Shown here in pieces: positions 49,113 through 57,943 of a DNA stretch of 64,000 bases. The stretch is from CAZVKN01 sp964627035. GTDB lineage: Bacteria > Electryoneota > AABM5-125-24 > Hatepunaeales > Hatepunaeaceae. Under the pieces are notes generated by a model. It saw only the letters and a program-made list of their open reading frames with translations. It ran no database searches and was not told the origin of the DNA. The stretch spans positions 25,986-89,985 of the forward strand of contig CAZVKN010000009.1 of NCBI GenBank assembly GCA_964627035.1. The letters are read 5' to 3'. How positions within the stretch are numbered: the stretch's first letter is position 1; every line of letters starts with the position of its first letter. The position numbers and the translations under genes were made by a program.

Positions 49113-49151
49113 TTCGCAATTGATGATGGTGTTTTGGAGGGGAATTGCGAA
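49113..49151. promoter_or_regulatory. Inverted repeat upstream of the promoter (possible operator)
   Basis: Perfect 9-bp arms ttcgcaatt (49113-49121) and aattgcgaa (49143-49151), separated by 21 bp. It begins 14 bp upstream of the -35 box, a position typical for an activator. The pairing with this promoter is inference. Confidence 0.4.
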
Positions 49152-49233
49152 GGAATGATTCACAACAGATTGGACGGAATAAGCAGATTGAAGACAGGAT
49201 TCCACCATTAATCCACCAAGGTCACAAAATTAC

Positions 49234-49941
49234 CTAATCATGAATCAATGATTTGAAGATATCCGGTCTGTCCGATATAATCCCGTCAATTCCCACCTCA
49301 ACCAGCCTGACGCCGTCCAGCATGTGGTTCACCGTCCACGCCATTATCTGCAAGTCTGCCTTATGCGCCGTTACCACCCACTCCTCCTTAATCAGACGGT
49401 AGTCCGGTGCGACGAGTTGGCACCCCAGCAGTGATGCAGCCTTTACCGTACTGCGAGGACCGGCTATATTTCCGGTAAGCCTGTCAATCAACAGTCCGGT
49501 GCTGATTTTCGGCATGGATTCCTTAACCAACTGTATGGCTTCGGGGATGAACGAGGTGATGACGATCCGGTCATGAACTCCGAACTCCTGAACAAGCGGA
49601 AGTACTTTCTCGACAGCATCAATCTCCTTCAGTTCAAGGTCAAAGTGGAGCTTGTCGCTAAATTTATCGAACAGGTCACGTAAAGTTGGAATCCTCTGTC
49701 CACCTCCGATGTCCACTGATTGAAGCTGTTCAAAGTTCAGATCTCGCACCGCTTTCCAGCCGTTACGCGGAGTTGACAACCTGTCATCGTGGCGCAGTAT
49801 CGGGATGTCATCATGAGTCAACCGCACATCACACTCAACCCACTCGATCCCCTGCTTGACACTGAACTCAAACGCTGCCAGGCTGTTCTCGGGACGGTGG
49901 TATAGTCCGCCACGGTGAGCGATTAGGACGGGGTTATTCAT
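49234..49941 (-). CDS. Glycerophosphodiester phosphodiesterase
   Basis: 235 residues, single GDPD TIM-barrel domain. The enzyme splits glycerophosphodiesters from phospholipids into glycerol 3-phosphate and alcohol. Signatures: VLIAHRGGLYHRPENSLAAF (catalytic His), WVECDVRLTHDDIPILRHDD with Glu-x-Asp metal ligands and second His, LHFDLELKEIDAVEKV, and the end IMAWTVNHMLDGVRLVEVGI, IISDRPDI. There is no signal peptide, so a cytoplasmic location is likely. It follows der with 34 nt between and may be co-transcribed. Confidence 0.95.
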   Translation of the reverse strand: MNNPVLIAHRGGLYHRPENSLAAFEFSVKQGIEWVECDVRLTHDDIPILRHDDRLSTPRNGWKAVRDLNFEQLQSVDIGGGQRIPTLRDLFDKFSDKLHFDLELKEIDAVEKVLPLVQEFGVHDRIVITSFIPEAIQLVKESMPKISTGLLIDRLTGNIAGPRSTVKAASLLGCQLVAPDYRLIKEEWVVTAHKADLQIMAWTVNHMLDGVRLVEVGIDGIISDRPDIFKSLIHD

Positions 49942-49975
49942 ATTAATAGATAATTTGAGACAAGATTAACACCAA

Positions 49976-51295
49976 TCACTTCTTCCGAAACACAACCCGC
50001 ACAGGAACCCCTTGGAATGTGTATTGTTCCCGAATAATCCGCTCGGCAAATCGCTTATAGTGTTCCGGGACGAGGTCTGCATAACGCGCAAAGAAGGCAA
50101 ATGTAGGAGGTTTGCTCGTAACCTGAGCAGCGTATTTGACCCTCACGTTTTTACCTTTGATTGCCGGTGGTGGTGTTCTGCTGAGAATCTTCACAACGGT
50201 ATCGTTAAATTCGGTGGTGCTTATGCGTCGGTTAAGCTCATCCTTCACCCGGAAAGCCTCTTCCACAACACGAATAGCACGCTGTCCGGTCAATGCAGAG
50301 ATGAAGTAGATCGGTATCCATTTTAGTGACGGAGCCTTCCATCGCCATTTTTCAATCCACTCGTCCGCAGTCTTGGGATCTTTCTCAACGATGTCCCATT
50401 TATTGATGCCGATGATAACACCGACACCCTGATCCACAGCCTGATTGATCAATCGTATGTTTCCCTGCGTCATACCGAGAGTACCGTCAATCAGCACAAC
50501 CGCAACGTCACACCGCTCCAGTGCGCGAATTGAACGCAGTGTACTATAAAATTCAAGCCCACGCTGACCATACCGTTTTCGTTTCAGTCCGGCTGTATCA
50601 ATGAGACGGATAGACCGATTATGGTACTTAATTACCGTATCCACCGAATCGCGGGTCGTACCCGGGATGTCGGAAACAATCATCCGCTCTTCACCGGACA
50701 GCTTGTTCACGAGCGATGACTTACCACTGTTCGGGGCTCCGATGACCGCCAGTGCCAGCTCATGCGGGTCGGATCGCGATCCTGCTACAGGCTTCAGCTC
50801 CTTAAGACGGTCAACCATTCCCTCAAGCAGGTCACCCACCTGATAACCGTTCAGGGCAGAGATCGGATAAGGATCACCGATTCCGAGCGACACCTCCCAA
50901 ACCATCCCGAGCCTCGACGCATCATCAATCTTGTTGGCTACGAACATAATCTCGCAGCCGCGCTTTTGTACGATTCGGGTCAACTCTTGATCGGCATCGG
51001 TCAGTCCTGCTACGGCATCGGTCATCATAATGATAAGATCTGCTTCATTTGCAGCAATCAATGTCTGCTCACGAACCGAATCCATCAGCTCATCGCCTTC
51101 ACCCACCGGTAGGTATCCACCTGTATCCACGAGTGTGAAACTAACTCCACTCCAGTTCGCTTCCGCATAGTGACGGTCGCGTGTCACGCCGGGAGTTGAT
51201 TCGACAATAGCCTGCTTGCGGCGGATGATACGGTTAAACAGTGTTGACTTGCCAACGTTCGGACGACCGACGATGGCAACTATGGGTAGAGGCAT
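49976..51295 (-). CDS. der: Ribosome-assembly GTPase Der (EngA)
   Basis: 439 residues with two tandem G domains and a KH-like C-terminal domain, the unique Der layout. Der is essential for 50S subunit assembly. First domain: AIVGRPNVGKSTLFNRI, DTGGY, NKID. Second: AVIGAPNSGKSSLVNKL, DTAGLKRK, NKWD. The KH-like end contains RVKYAAQVTSKPPTFAFFAR and a final VPVRVVFRKK. It is located between tRNA-Gly and the GDPD gene on the same strand. Confidence 0.98.
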   Translation of the reverse strand: MPLPIVAIVGRPNVGKSTLFNRIIRRKQAIVESTPGVTRDRHYAEANWSGVSFTLVDTGGYLPVGEGDELMDSVREQTLIAANEADLIIMMTDAVAGLTDADQELTRIVQKRGCEIMFVANKIDDASRLGMVWEVSLGIGDPYPISALNGYQVGDLLEGMVDRLKELKPVAGSRSDPHELALAVIGAPNSGKSSLVNKLSGEERMIVSDIPGTTRDSVDTVIKYHNRSIRLIDTAGLKRKRYGQRGLEFYSTLRSIRALERCDVAVVLIDGTLGMTQGNIRLINQAVDQGVGVIIGINKWDIVEKDPKTADEWIEKWRWKAPSLKWIPIYFISALTGQRAIRVVEEAFRVKDELNRRISTTEFNDTVVKILSRTPPPAIKGKNVRVKYAAQVTSKPPTFAFFARYADLVPEHYKRFAERIIREQYTFQGVPVRVVFRKK

Positions 51296-51315
51296 TACAT
51301 ATCCATATTAAGAAT

Positions 51316-51412
51316 TTCACGCAAAGGGTTCAAAGTACCGCAAAGCTCGCAAAGGTTTTATGTATGTCTTCTTTGCGCTCTCTGCGGTACTTAGCGAACT
51401 TTGCGTGAGAAT
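51316..51412. repeat. REP7 long inverted repeat
   Basis: tcacgcaaagggttcaaagt-accgcaaag at the left faces gcggtacttagcgaactt-tgcgtgag at the right. The long imperfect palindrome lies between the tRNA 3' end and der. Confidence 0.8.
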
Positions 51413-51418
51413 GTATTG

Positions 51419-51491
51419 AGCGGCTGACGGGGATCGAACCCGCAACTTCCAGCTTGGGAAGCTGGTACGCTACCAATTGCGTCACAGCCGC
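51419..51491 (-). tRNA. tRNA-Gly (anticodon CCC)
   Basis: 73 nt folding as a complete cloverleaf: acceptor GCGGCTG with CAGCCGC, D arm ACGC/GCGT with AATTGGTA loop, anticodon stem CCAGC/GCTGG with loop TTCCCAA (anticodon CCC, codon GGG), and T arm GCGGG/CCCGT with loop TTCGATC. The discriminator is T73, as in bacterial tRNA-Gly. CCA is not encoded (CAA follows). A strong promoter lies just upstream. Confidence 0.97.
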
Positions 51492-51502
51492 TGAATGACA
51501 TC

Positions 51503-51531
51503 ATGATATTGATTGTTGCGGCAAAAGTCAA
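51503..51531 (-). promoter_or_regulatory. Sigma70-type promoter of tRNA-Gly
   Basis: Minus strand: TTGACT, a 17-bp spacer, TATCAT (5 of 6 in each box). The predicted start is about 5 nt before the mature tRNA 5' end. Confidence 0.8.
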
Positions 51532-51555
51532 GCGTAACGAATCATGCCGGACGAC

Positions 51556-51588
51556 AAAGAGCCCGATTTCAACGAAACCGGGCTCTTT
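51556..51588 (-). terminator. Intrinsic terminator of the secretion operon
   Basis: Minus strand: AAAGAGCCCGGTTTC, loop GTTG, GAAATCGGGCTCTTT. A 15-bp stem with one G-T pair, 21 nt after the stop of the last operon gene. It resembles REP3, so it may be a co-opted repeat. It is nearly symmetric and could work in both directions. Confidence 0.75.
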
Positions 51589-51609
51589 GGTTTAACGGGT
51601 TATAACTAA

Positions 51610-53478
51610 CTACCTGTCAATTTCCTCAATAGCTTTTGCCATAAAGGCTTGAGCCTGATCTACCTTCATAAAGTAGAGCGGGAAACCGAGCGTTATAGTC
51701 TTCCAATCGTTCGCCGGATGGAAATTGCGTAAGCATACTCCGCCACCCTCGTATGAGGACAACGAGTCGCTGCCTACCCAGGTTCCAACTGATTCCGTCC
51801 GACGGCTCGGATTCAGCACCCAGCATCTGTCGAGTCCTGCCCAGCGACCCGATATTTTGTCACGGTCAAGCTCCAGCGATGGATAACCATATGTAGTATC
51901 TGCATCCATACCGATGAAACCGCGTGTGGTGTTGCGGGTGATGTCACGCTTACCGCTCTCAATGCGCAGGTAACGTGAAACAAATCCGCTAAACGAAGTG
52001 GAATCTGCGGTGCTAAATGCACCCATCACATCGTGACCGGACAGGATCAACCTGCCACCACGACTGAGGTATTCGGTCAGGATACGCTCGTTGTCCGCAA
52101 GCATGATTACTGACTTGTCATCTGCATGCCACAGGATAATTCGTTTGTCAAACACGTCCTTAGGAGAAACGTAACTCACATCGTCAACCTTGTGGGTGAC
52201 GTAATCAAGCTCTGTCACGCCCCAACCTGTGGATGTTATCCATGTCGTGGTATCAACGTCAAGGATAGTACGGTAAGCGTCGTCACACTGCTGGTCATCC
52301 GGGCTGCCCGGGCGACCGTTACCGTCCTTGGTCTCGTCAACAACCAAGATATTCTTCGCTGTGAAGTCAGCACTGACCAGCGACATCTCGTAGGTCGAAA
52401 CCTCGCTCTCAGCACCGGTAAAGTCCCGACACTTGAGTTCGAACAAGTATTCGCCCATGCTCAACTCATCCTCATCCTCAAATACAATGACCGCAGCACC
52501 CCAATCCGACCAATCTGTCGGAGTACCCCAGTCGTCAGCTCCTATCTGCTTCGAGAAGTAGCGGTATTGATAACCGGATACATTGCCCGCATATTCAGCC
52601 GCTGAACCTACGACGGTGATTGTAGTCGTCCGGTTCATGGCATAGAATATCGAGCCGTCAACGTAAAATTGGGCGGATCCATAAACCGCACTGACTCCGG
52701 TAATTGCAGGTTTAAGTGTGTCAACAATGAATATGTTCAGCGTTGAATCAGGGCTGACAGCACCGCCGAGGTCTTTGACCGCTACCGACAGTGTGTGATT
52801 ACCTGCTGTCAATGACGAGATGTCAATCGGGTAAACCTCACTTTCGACTGAACCCAGTATTGCTTCATCGGATGTATCACTGAACTGGAATTGCGTCCTT
52901 GAATCCCAGTCGCTAACAGCCGATCCATCCACGCTGACTTGTGCTAATATCCCGGAACCGTTGGCATCGGTCGCCGCAATGCCGAATGCAATGCCCGGTC
53001 CGACGGTATCACCATCGGCAAAACCGGCACTGAATTCACTGATTACAGGTACATCGTTGACAGCGTTGAAGGTGCGCTCAGCCGGAACCGGATCACGCAT
53101 GTCTTCGTTGTCAACTGCTGTCACCTTGATGGTGTGCGGCATCGGTACTGTTTTTGATGGATCGTTTGGATCAATCTCAGACGATTCAAACGAGATCAGG
53201 CTGTCACCGCCGGTGATCCAGGTTTCAGCGCCGCTGTCCACCTGCAGATAGTAGCCTTTGATATAGCCGTCCGGGTCGTGCCCAAACCACTGCACCCGAA
53301 ACATGCTTGATGGTGAAACGTAGTGATCGTATTCACTGTCCTGAAGCGGAGCCACCACAATTCTGGTATCCGGCGGCTGGTTAGCCAACGGTGTACCTGG
53401 ATCATCGGGCTCACATCCCATCCACAGCAACAGTGGAGCGACCAACAGTGCGACGATCAATAAATGTCTTCTGTTCAT
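51610..53478 (-). CDS. Large lipoprotein with Ig-like domains and amidotransferase-like C-terminus
   Basis: 622 residues, lipobox LWMGC (Cys22). The mature part starts EPDDPGTPLANQPPDTRIVV and continues with beta domains of Ig/FN3 type (about 40-380; WFGHDPDGYIKGYYLQVD, then PHTIKVTAVDNEDMRDPVPA). From about residue 385 there is an alpha/beta domain: KNILVVDETKDGNGRPGSPD, DKRIILWHADDKSVIMLADN, ILTEYLSRGGRLILSGHDV. This resembles glutamine-amidotransferase-like ThuA/DUF4350 folds. It closes the operon that starts with the TonB receptor. Function is unknown; an outer-membrane-attached accessory protein is inferred. Confidence 0.8.
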   Translation of the reverse strand: MNRRHLLIVALLVAPLLLWMGCEPDDPGTPLANQPPDTRIVVAPLQDSEYDHYVSPSSMFRVQWFGHDPDGYIKGYYLQVDSGAETWITGGDSLISFESSEIDPNDPSKTVPMPHTIKVTAVDNEDMRDPVPAERTFNAVNDVPVISEFSAGFADGDTVGPGIAFGIAATDANGSGILAQVSVDGSAVSDWDSRTQFQFSDTSDEAILGSVESEVYPIDISSLTAGNHTLSVAVKDLGGAVSPDSTLNIFIVDTLKPAITGVSAVYGSAQFYVDGSIFYAMNRTTTITVVGSAAEYAGNVSGYQYRYFSKQIGADDWGTPTDWSDWGAAVIVFEDEDELSMGEYLFELKCRDFTGAESEVSTYEMSLVSADFTAKNILVVDETKDGNGRPGSPDDQQCDDAYRTILDVDTTTWITSTGWGVTELDYVTHKVDDVSYVSPKDVFDKRIILWHADDKSVIMLADNERILTEYLSRGGRLILSGHDVMGAFSTADSTSFSGFVSRYLRIESGKRDITRNTTRGFIGMDADTTYGYPSLELDRDKISGRWAGLDRCWVLNPSRRTESVGTWVGSDSLSSYEGGGVCLRNFHPANDWKTITLGFPLYFMKVDQAQAFMAKAIEEIDR

Positions 53479-53494
53479 TTTTCCTCCATTGCCG

Positions 53495-54637
53495 TTAAAA
53501 GTTTAGTCCAAGCGAGAAGCGGTGAGGGCTGTCCATAAAGCCATCTGATGCCTCCGCTATATGTCCCATTCCGAGATAACCGTAGTCAAATGTGACAACC
53601 TGATTATCCGCTATCGGAATTCTCAAACCAAAGCCTGCGCTCCAACGCTCCTCGTCGTAGCCAAACTGGTTTTTGTACTTGAGCTTGTGACCGCCACGTA
53701 CTGAAATCATGTGCAAGTAAGTGAACTCGACACCGAAGTTGATCCGCTCCCGGTTGTCGTTAGGATGACTCATCTCAAGTGACATTAAGCCATCTATTCC
53801 CGGAGGAGCTTCAAACCCTGTCATCTCAAAGAAGTTTGCCGCAAGTCCAATGCGATAGATTGTCGGAGGTGGCGCTGCGCCAAAATCATCGGACAACGGC
53901 TCTTCACGGTTGCGCCGCCCCTTGTCGAGATAATCGAGATATTCGCCATCGTAATCAATGTCAGGACCGAAGTTCTGCACCGAGAATCCAATCTTCAACG
54001 TCCTAAGTGCTGTTTGATAGATTGTGCCTATGTCACCGAGGATGCTGGAATAAGTGACATCGTCAATACCGGTGGATACCAGCCGGAAATTGACCCCGAA
54101 ACTGAAGCGATCCGTCAACTTTTGCGCCCAGGTTACTCCACCGACAATGTCGTATGCCATGAAGTTCTCACCTGTGCCCTCCGGTTTATAGATCGTCCGC
54201 ACAATCATGTCATCTGTGTTCAGAGACAAGACGTGGACGCCGAGTATCCCCCAATGATCCATGTTCTTAACGGCTGCAAAGCTGTTGAACTGGATATTGG
54301 CGGGCATATTTATGTGATTGAAGATAACGGATGTACCTTCAATGTTGACCAATCCACCCGGATTCCAGAACAGTGCCTGAATGTCATCTGACACTGCGCA
54401 GTATGCATCTGCCAATCCGATGGCACGTACACTGCTTGAGATCTTCAGCATCTGCAAGCTGGATGTACCGACCTTCTGCACCTCACGTGCTCCAGCCGTT
54501 CCTGCAATCAACAGTAACGCCAGCAGGATCAGCAGAGATGAGCGCAGTGGGTGGTAGTTATGTCCGCCGTCGTCCCGCCGTGGGCGACGGTCATCTGTCA
54601 ACCTCGATGGGCTGACAGCGGTAGATGTGTTTTTCAT
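53495..54637 (-). CDS. PorV/PorQ-like (UPF0164) outer-membrane protein
   Basis: 380 residues from the ATG at 54637, with GAGGAG 4 nt upstream; the frame opens eight codons earlier, overlapping the previous gene. The mature part is a beta-barrel like PorV/PorQ: KVGTSSLQMLKISSSVRAIG, LADAYCAVSDDIQALFWNPG, and the close YGYLGMGHIAEASDGFMDSP, ending HRFSLGLNF. PorV is the outer-membrane shuttle of type IX secretion. Unusually, the 28 residues between Met1 and the signal-peptide core (LRSSLLILLALLLIAGTAGA) are encoded by a degenerate REP2 dimer (54567-54618). Confidence 0.88.
   Translation of the reverse strand: MKNTSTAVSPSRLTDDRRPRRDDGGHNYHPLRSSLLILLALLLIAGTAGAREVQKVGTSSLQMLKISSSVRAIGLADAYCAVSDDIQALFWNPGGLVNIEGTSVIFNHINMPANIQFNSFAAVKNMDHWGILGVHVLSLNTDDMIVRTIYKPEGTGENFMAYDIVGGVTWAQKLTDRFSFGVNFRLVSTGIDDVTYSSILGDIGTIYQTALRTLKIGFSVQNFGPDIDYDGEYLDYLDKGRRNREEPLSDDFGAAPPPTIYRIGLAANFFEMTGFEAPPGIDGLMSLEMSHPNDNRERINFGVEFTYLHMISVRGGHKLKYKNQFGYDEERWSAGFGLRIPIADNQVVTFDYGYLGMGHIAEASDGFMDSPHRFSLGLNF
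54567..54618. repeat. Degenerate REP2 dimer inside coding sequence
   Basis: Palindromes ccgtcgtcccgccgtggg-cgacgg (54567-54590) and ctgtcaacctcgatgggc-tgacag (54595-54618), with only 4 bp between them. The core cccgccgtgg is identical to the B unit elsewhere. It lies in frame in the signal-peptide n-region of the PorV-like gene. Confidence 0.75.
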
Positions 54638-54644
54638 AATCTCC

Positions 54645-55523
54645 TCACTGTGCCGTCTCATAAACGACGTATAAGCTGGCGGTTAAAGCCGTTTGAGTGC
54701 CTGCAGCACCGAAACGAACATGAATTGTGTGTGGTGTTGACGGTGTCAGCCGATCAAGCCAGTCACGAATCGGGAACAGCTCCGGCATGGTGCTGCCACG
54801 TGCAGGTAATCCATCCGGAATATAGGGATCGTTCGTCTCCCAACCTGCATCCGCAACCCACCATTCGGACAGATCAAGCGACATCCGCATTCCACGAACT
54901 CCTCTCTCATCCGGTTGAGCCAGGTAGAAACCCTGACCCCAAACTGCGATGTCATTCCCAAGGAAGGGGATCACGCTCGCATCGAGGAATGTGGCGTTCG
55001 GATAGTATTCGTGCTGATCGTCGTCCAGCCAAACGGACAGTTTATACCTGTCATCAAGCAGGATATCAAGCGAGTCACGCCCTGCGTTTCGCATTGCAAT
55101 CTGTGCCCGCTCTCCGTTTTTCAGGTTAGTCAGTGAATCAAGCTCCACTGAATCCTGATGGGTTTTATCCGTCTTCAATTCGATTTCAAGGATCGCACCG
55201 TCCAAGCCAAGAATAACCTCACCGATTGAGTCAATTTCTACTGCTAACTGCCCGAACAGATTCAGATCATCATCTGCCTGAAGATAGCCGTACAAATACA
55301 ACCGTGCACCGGTAATGTTATCACGCAATGTAAACTGACCTGATTTATCGTCTCCCATTGCATTCACACTATCCAGCAGGACAATGGTTTCGGTATAGCC
55401 AGGATCTTCCGGCTTGGTGGGAGCAGTTCTCTCGTCGCTGCAGCCTAACAATGCTGTTCCAACCAACAAAGCGATCAGAAGCATCAGCAGCGCTGCTCTG
55501 GTTATGTTTTGTATGTTTTTCAT
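54645..55523 (-). CDS. Lipoprotein of the secretion operon, unknown function
   Basis: 292 residues, lipobox ALLGC (Cys28) after a long hydrophobic stretch (ALLMLLIALLVGTALL). The mature part is beta-rich with no recognised family: GYTETIVLLDSVNAMGDDKS, TGARLYLYGYLQADDDLNLF, VILGLDGAILEIELKTDKTH, and near the end TPSTPHTIHVRFGAAGTQ. It lies 9 nt after the stop of the 819-codon gene and 7 nt before the PorV-like start. Such operon lipoproteins often accompany TonB receptors as surface partners; that is inference. Confidence 0.78.
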   Translation of the reverse strand: MKNIQNITRAALLMLLIALLVGTALLGCSDERTAPTKPEDPGYTETIVLLDSVNAMGDDKSGQFTLRDNITGARLYLYGYLQADDDLNLFGQLAVEIDSIGEVILGLDGAILEIELKTDKTHQDSVELDSLTNLKNGERAQIAMRNAGRDSLDILLDDRYKLSVWLDDDQHEYYPNATFLDASVIPFLGNDIAVWGQGFYLAQPDERGVRGMRMSLDLSEWWVADAGWETNDPYIPDGLPARGSTMPELFPIRDWLDRLTPSTPHTIHVRFGAAGTQTALTASLYVVYETAQ

Positions 55524-55532
55524 AGTTCCTCC

Positions 55533-57935
55533 CTATTTCAAGATTGCGAATTTATCAATCTTGATGGGACCACCACCATCCGCACCCTGTTCAACGACGT
55601 ATAGGTAAACGCCGCTGACAATCTCTTGTGCGTACTTGTTTCGCATATCCCATCTCAGCAGATCAGTACCTGCGGGATGCTGCAATGATACGATATGGTC
55701 TCCCGACAGAGAGTAGATGTCAATTTTCGCACCCGTTGCCGGCAGATTCATGAACCACAATTTGCGAGGATATATCTTGTTGCCCTCATCGTCAAGCGCT
55801 CCGTCTGCCTCTTTGGCGTGACCACCCTTGTACGGATTCGGCACTACGAACACATCTTCAACCTCATCCCCGATGGTAGAGGTCTCTTCGGTATATCCGG
55901 CGGTTGCCTCAGCGTAAGTCCGTCCAATCGGTGTGATCAGCACTCCTGCACCTTCCACACCCTGATCGAACGCGCGAACGATGTAGTAGTACGTCCAACC
56001 GCGAAGAACACTGAAGTCGTCATACCAGTAGTGTCTCCCGACGGTATCGCCATCAACGACCTCCCATTCCCAGGATTGACCCGGAGTCGGATCTCGATCA
56101 TAAGGCATACCGCTGTTTCGGTTCTCACGCTCAAACTGGTCATCACCGAGTGTATTGATGATGTCATACTGCGCCAGCGTAAGCCAGTTGTTTGTGTCCT
56201 GAGAACGTTGAAGTACGTATCCCTCAAAGTCGGACTCCTGAGTGATCGGATCAACCGATGACTCGGAATTGCTGCGCCAATTCACCCGAACTCTATCAGG
56301 AAACGCTTCAACCCAGAAATCGGGCTGGTTGGGAGCAGCAGGTCCCTGGAAATCGTTATCATAGATCCGCTGTGCCCACTCTGCGTTCTTCTGAACATCC
56401 GGGATGTCCGTACCGGCTATGAAAGCTACCGTCACCGGAAGTTCCTGACCGGGCAACAGAACATTGTTCTCGTCACCGGCAAACCAACCTCCATCGGCAG
56501 GACCGAAGCCCATCAGATAACGCCAATCATGAACTTCATCCGTTGGAGGATCTATATCACCCGATGAAATCATGTCGTATTTATCCTGGTTTAGATCCGG
56601 GTCACCGCCACCTTCACGATAGAAATTTCGGAAGGAAATAAGCAGATCCTCGCGTGGCGCTGGTGTGCGTACGACTTTCATGGCGTAGATTCCCGGTAGG
56701 TAACCGTCGGCATCGGTGGTATCGTCACCCTGGATCATCATCAGATTCTCCTCATCGTAGAAGTTCCAATCGTCAACCGATGCAGGATCACCCGCTTCAC
56801 CTTTGGCTGCAACATCAGGATCCGCAAACAGGGCGATAAACACGTCCATTAACGGAAGCTCACCGACATTGCGAACGATAAGATCCACCAAAATGAACGA
56901 ACCGGCATAGGCTTCACCCCATGCATAGGTTCTCTGCAGAACCAGAACGTTCAGAGGTGTATGCCCGTCGTTGTCCTGATTTGCCACTTCATTGACGTCA
57001 CGATCGTCGTAAGCACAGAAGAATTCTTGAGTGCCGCGGGCGTTACCGTCTTCGTCAGCAACTCCGTCACCGTCATCGTCATCGGATCCGGGAACCGCAT
57101 CGCCGTCGAAGTCGTCATCGTCACCATCAACAAGACCGTCAAAATCGTTGTCAATGTAATCGTTCGACATATCTCCGGCTGGATCCTCGTCAATGTGAGG
57201 CTCCGGATCATAGTTGCAGTTGAAGTCTCCGTTGTCGTCGCCCGATTCGTCAGTGTCCTCGTCTATCTCACCGTCACCGTCAGTGTCATTGCCATCGGCG
57301 ATCTCTTCATCAATGGCACCGTCACCGTCATCGTCGCTGCCGATCGCCCCGCGGCCGCCGTCCCAGTTCGATGAAGGTGCGCCATTTCCGTCAAGATCGT
57401 CTGCAGCAGTCCAGTCACCGTCGTCGTCTATCTCCTTCGCGCCCATGATGTAACTGTTGCCGGCGAGTTCGCTGTACTGCTTCGATGTCGCAACATAGTT
57501 GTCAAAAGTAGGTGCGAATTCGTTAGTTCCGTTGTCACCGTCCGTGCCGGTTGAAACCAACGGAACATTTGATACCTTGGCTCCTACCCAGATTCCCGAT
57601 GAGAACAAAAAATCCGTCTCAGCTCCCAGCGGAAACTCAAATCCGAAAAAACCCGGTGTCTGGTCAGGGTTGCCCTGTTCACCCCAGTTCGACAGCGTCA
57701 TCCGCACGTTGCCGACATCGTGAACCATCAACGTCTTGATCCCCGCAACGTCCGTGCTCGCTTCACCCTTGAAACGAACCGGTCCGCTGTCGTAAGCTCT
57801 GCGCGCAAATGAAGGGAGTGTCACCATAAGTATGATTAACAGTAAGGAGACACATCCCGTAAAAACTCTGTTATTCCGTAGAATAACTCTGTCATTCCCG
57901 CGTAGGCGGGAATCCAGTCTTTTCTTTGTTTTCAT
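55533..57935 (-). CDS. Secreted Asp-rich (calcium-binding repeat) protein of the secretion operon
   Basis: 800 residues from the ATG at 57935 (GGAGACATT upstream, 8 nt after the TonB-receptor stop). The signal peptide has an unusually long n-region, KTKKRLDSRLRGNDRVILRN, encoded by a REP1 unit, before the core CVSLLLIILMVTLP. Residues about 165-310 hold many DxDGDGxxDE loops (DDDGDGAIDEE, DTDGDGEIDED), like thrombospondin type 3 calcium-binding repeats. A fibronectin-like part follows, and the C-terminus (VEDVFVVPNPYKGGHAKEA, SGDHIVSLQHPAGTDLLRW, GVYLYVVEQ) is a sorting-domain-like Ig fold. It is probably exported by or with the neighbouring PorV-like protein. Confidence 0.85.
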   Translation of the reverse strand: MKTKKRLDSRLRGNDRVILRNNRVFTGCVSLLLIILMVTLPSFARRAYDSGPVRFKGEASTDVAGIKTLMVHDVGNVRMTLSNWGEQGNPDQTPGFFGFEFPLGAETDFLFSSGIWVGAKVSNVPLVSTGTDGDNGTNEFAPTFDNYVATSKQYSELAGNSYIMGAKEIDDDGDWTAADDLDGNGAPSSNWDGGRGAIGSDDDGDGAIDEEIADGNDTDGDGEIDEDTDESGDDNGDFNCNYDPEPHIDEDPAGDMSNDYIDNDFDGLVDGDDDDFDGDAVPGSDDDDGDGVADEDGNARGTQEFFCAYDDRDVNEVANQDNDGHTPLNVLVLQRTYAWGEAYAGSFILVDLIVRNVGELPLMDVFIALFADPDVAAKGEAGDPASVDDWNFYDEENLMMIQGDDTTDADGYLPGIYAMKVVRTPAPREDLLISFRNFYREGGGDPDLNQDKYDMISSGDIDPPTDEVHDWRYLMGFGPADGGWFAGDENNVLLPGQELPVTVAFIAGTDIPDVQKNAEWAQRIYDNDFQGPAAPNQPDFWVEAFPDRVRVNWRSNSESSVDPITQESDFEGYVLQRSQDTNNWLTLAQYDIINTLGDDQFERENRNSGMPYDRDPTPGQSWEWEVVDGDTVGRHYWYDDFSVLRGWTYYYIVRAFDQGVEGAGVLITPIGRTYAEATAGYTEETSTIGDEVEDVFVVPNPYKGGHAKEADGALDDEGNKIYPRKLWFMNLPATGAKIDIYSLSGDHIVSLQHPAGTDLLRWDMRNKYAQEIVSGVYLYVVEQGADGGGPIKIDKFAILK
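57890..57916. repeat. REP1 half-unit inside coding sequence
   Basis: gtcattcccgcgtaggcggg-aatccag, in frame within codons 7-15 or so of the 55533-57935 gene, where on the minus strand it reads LDSRLRGNDR. Confidence 0.88.
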
Positions 57936-57943
57936 AATGTCTC

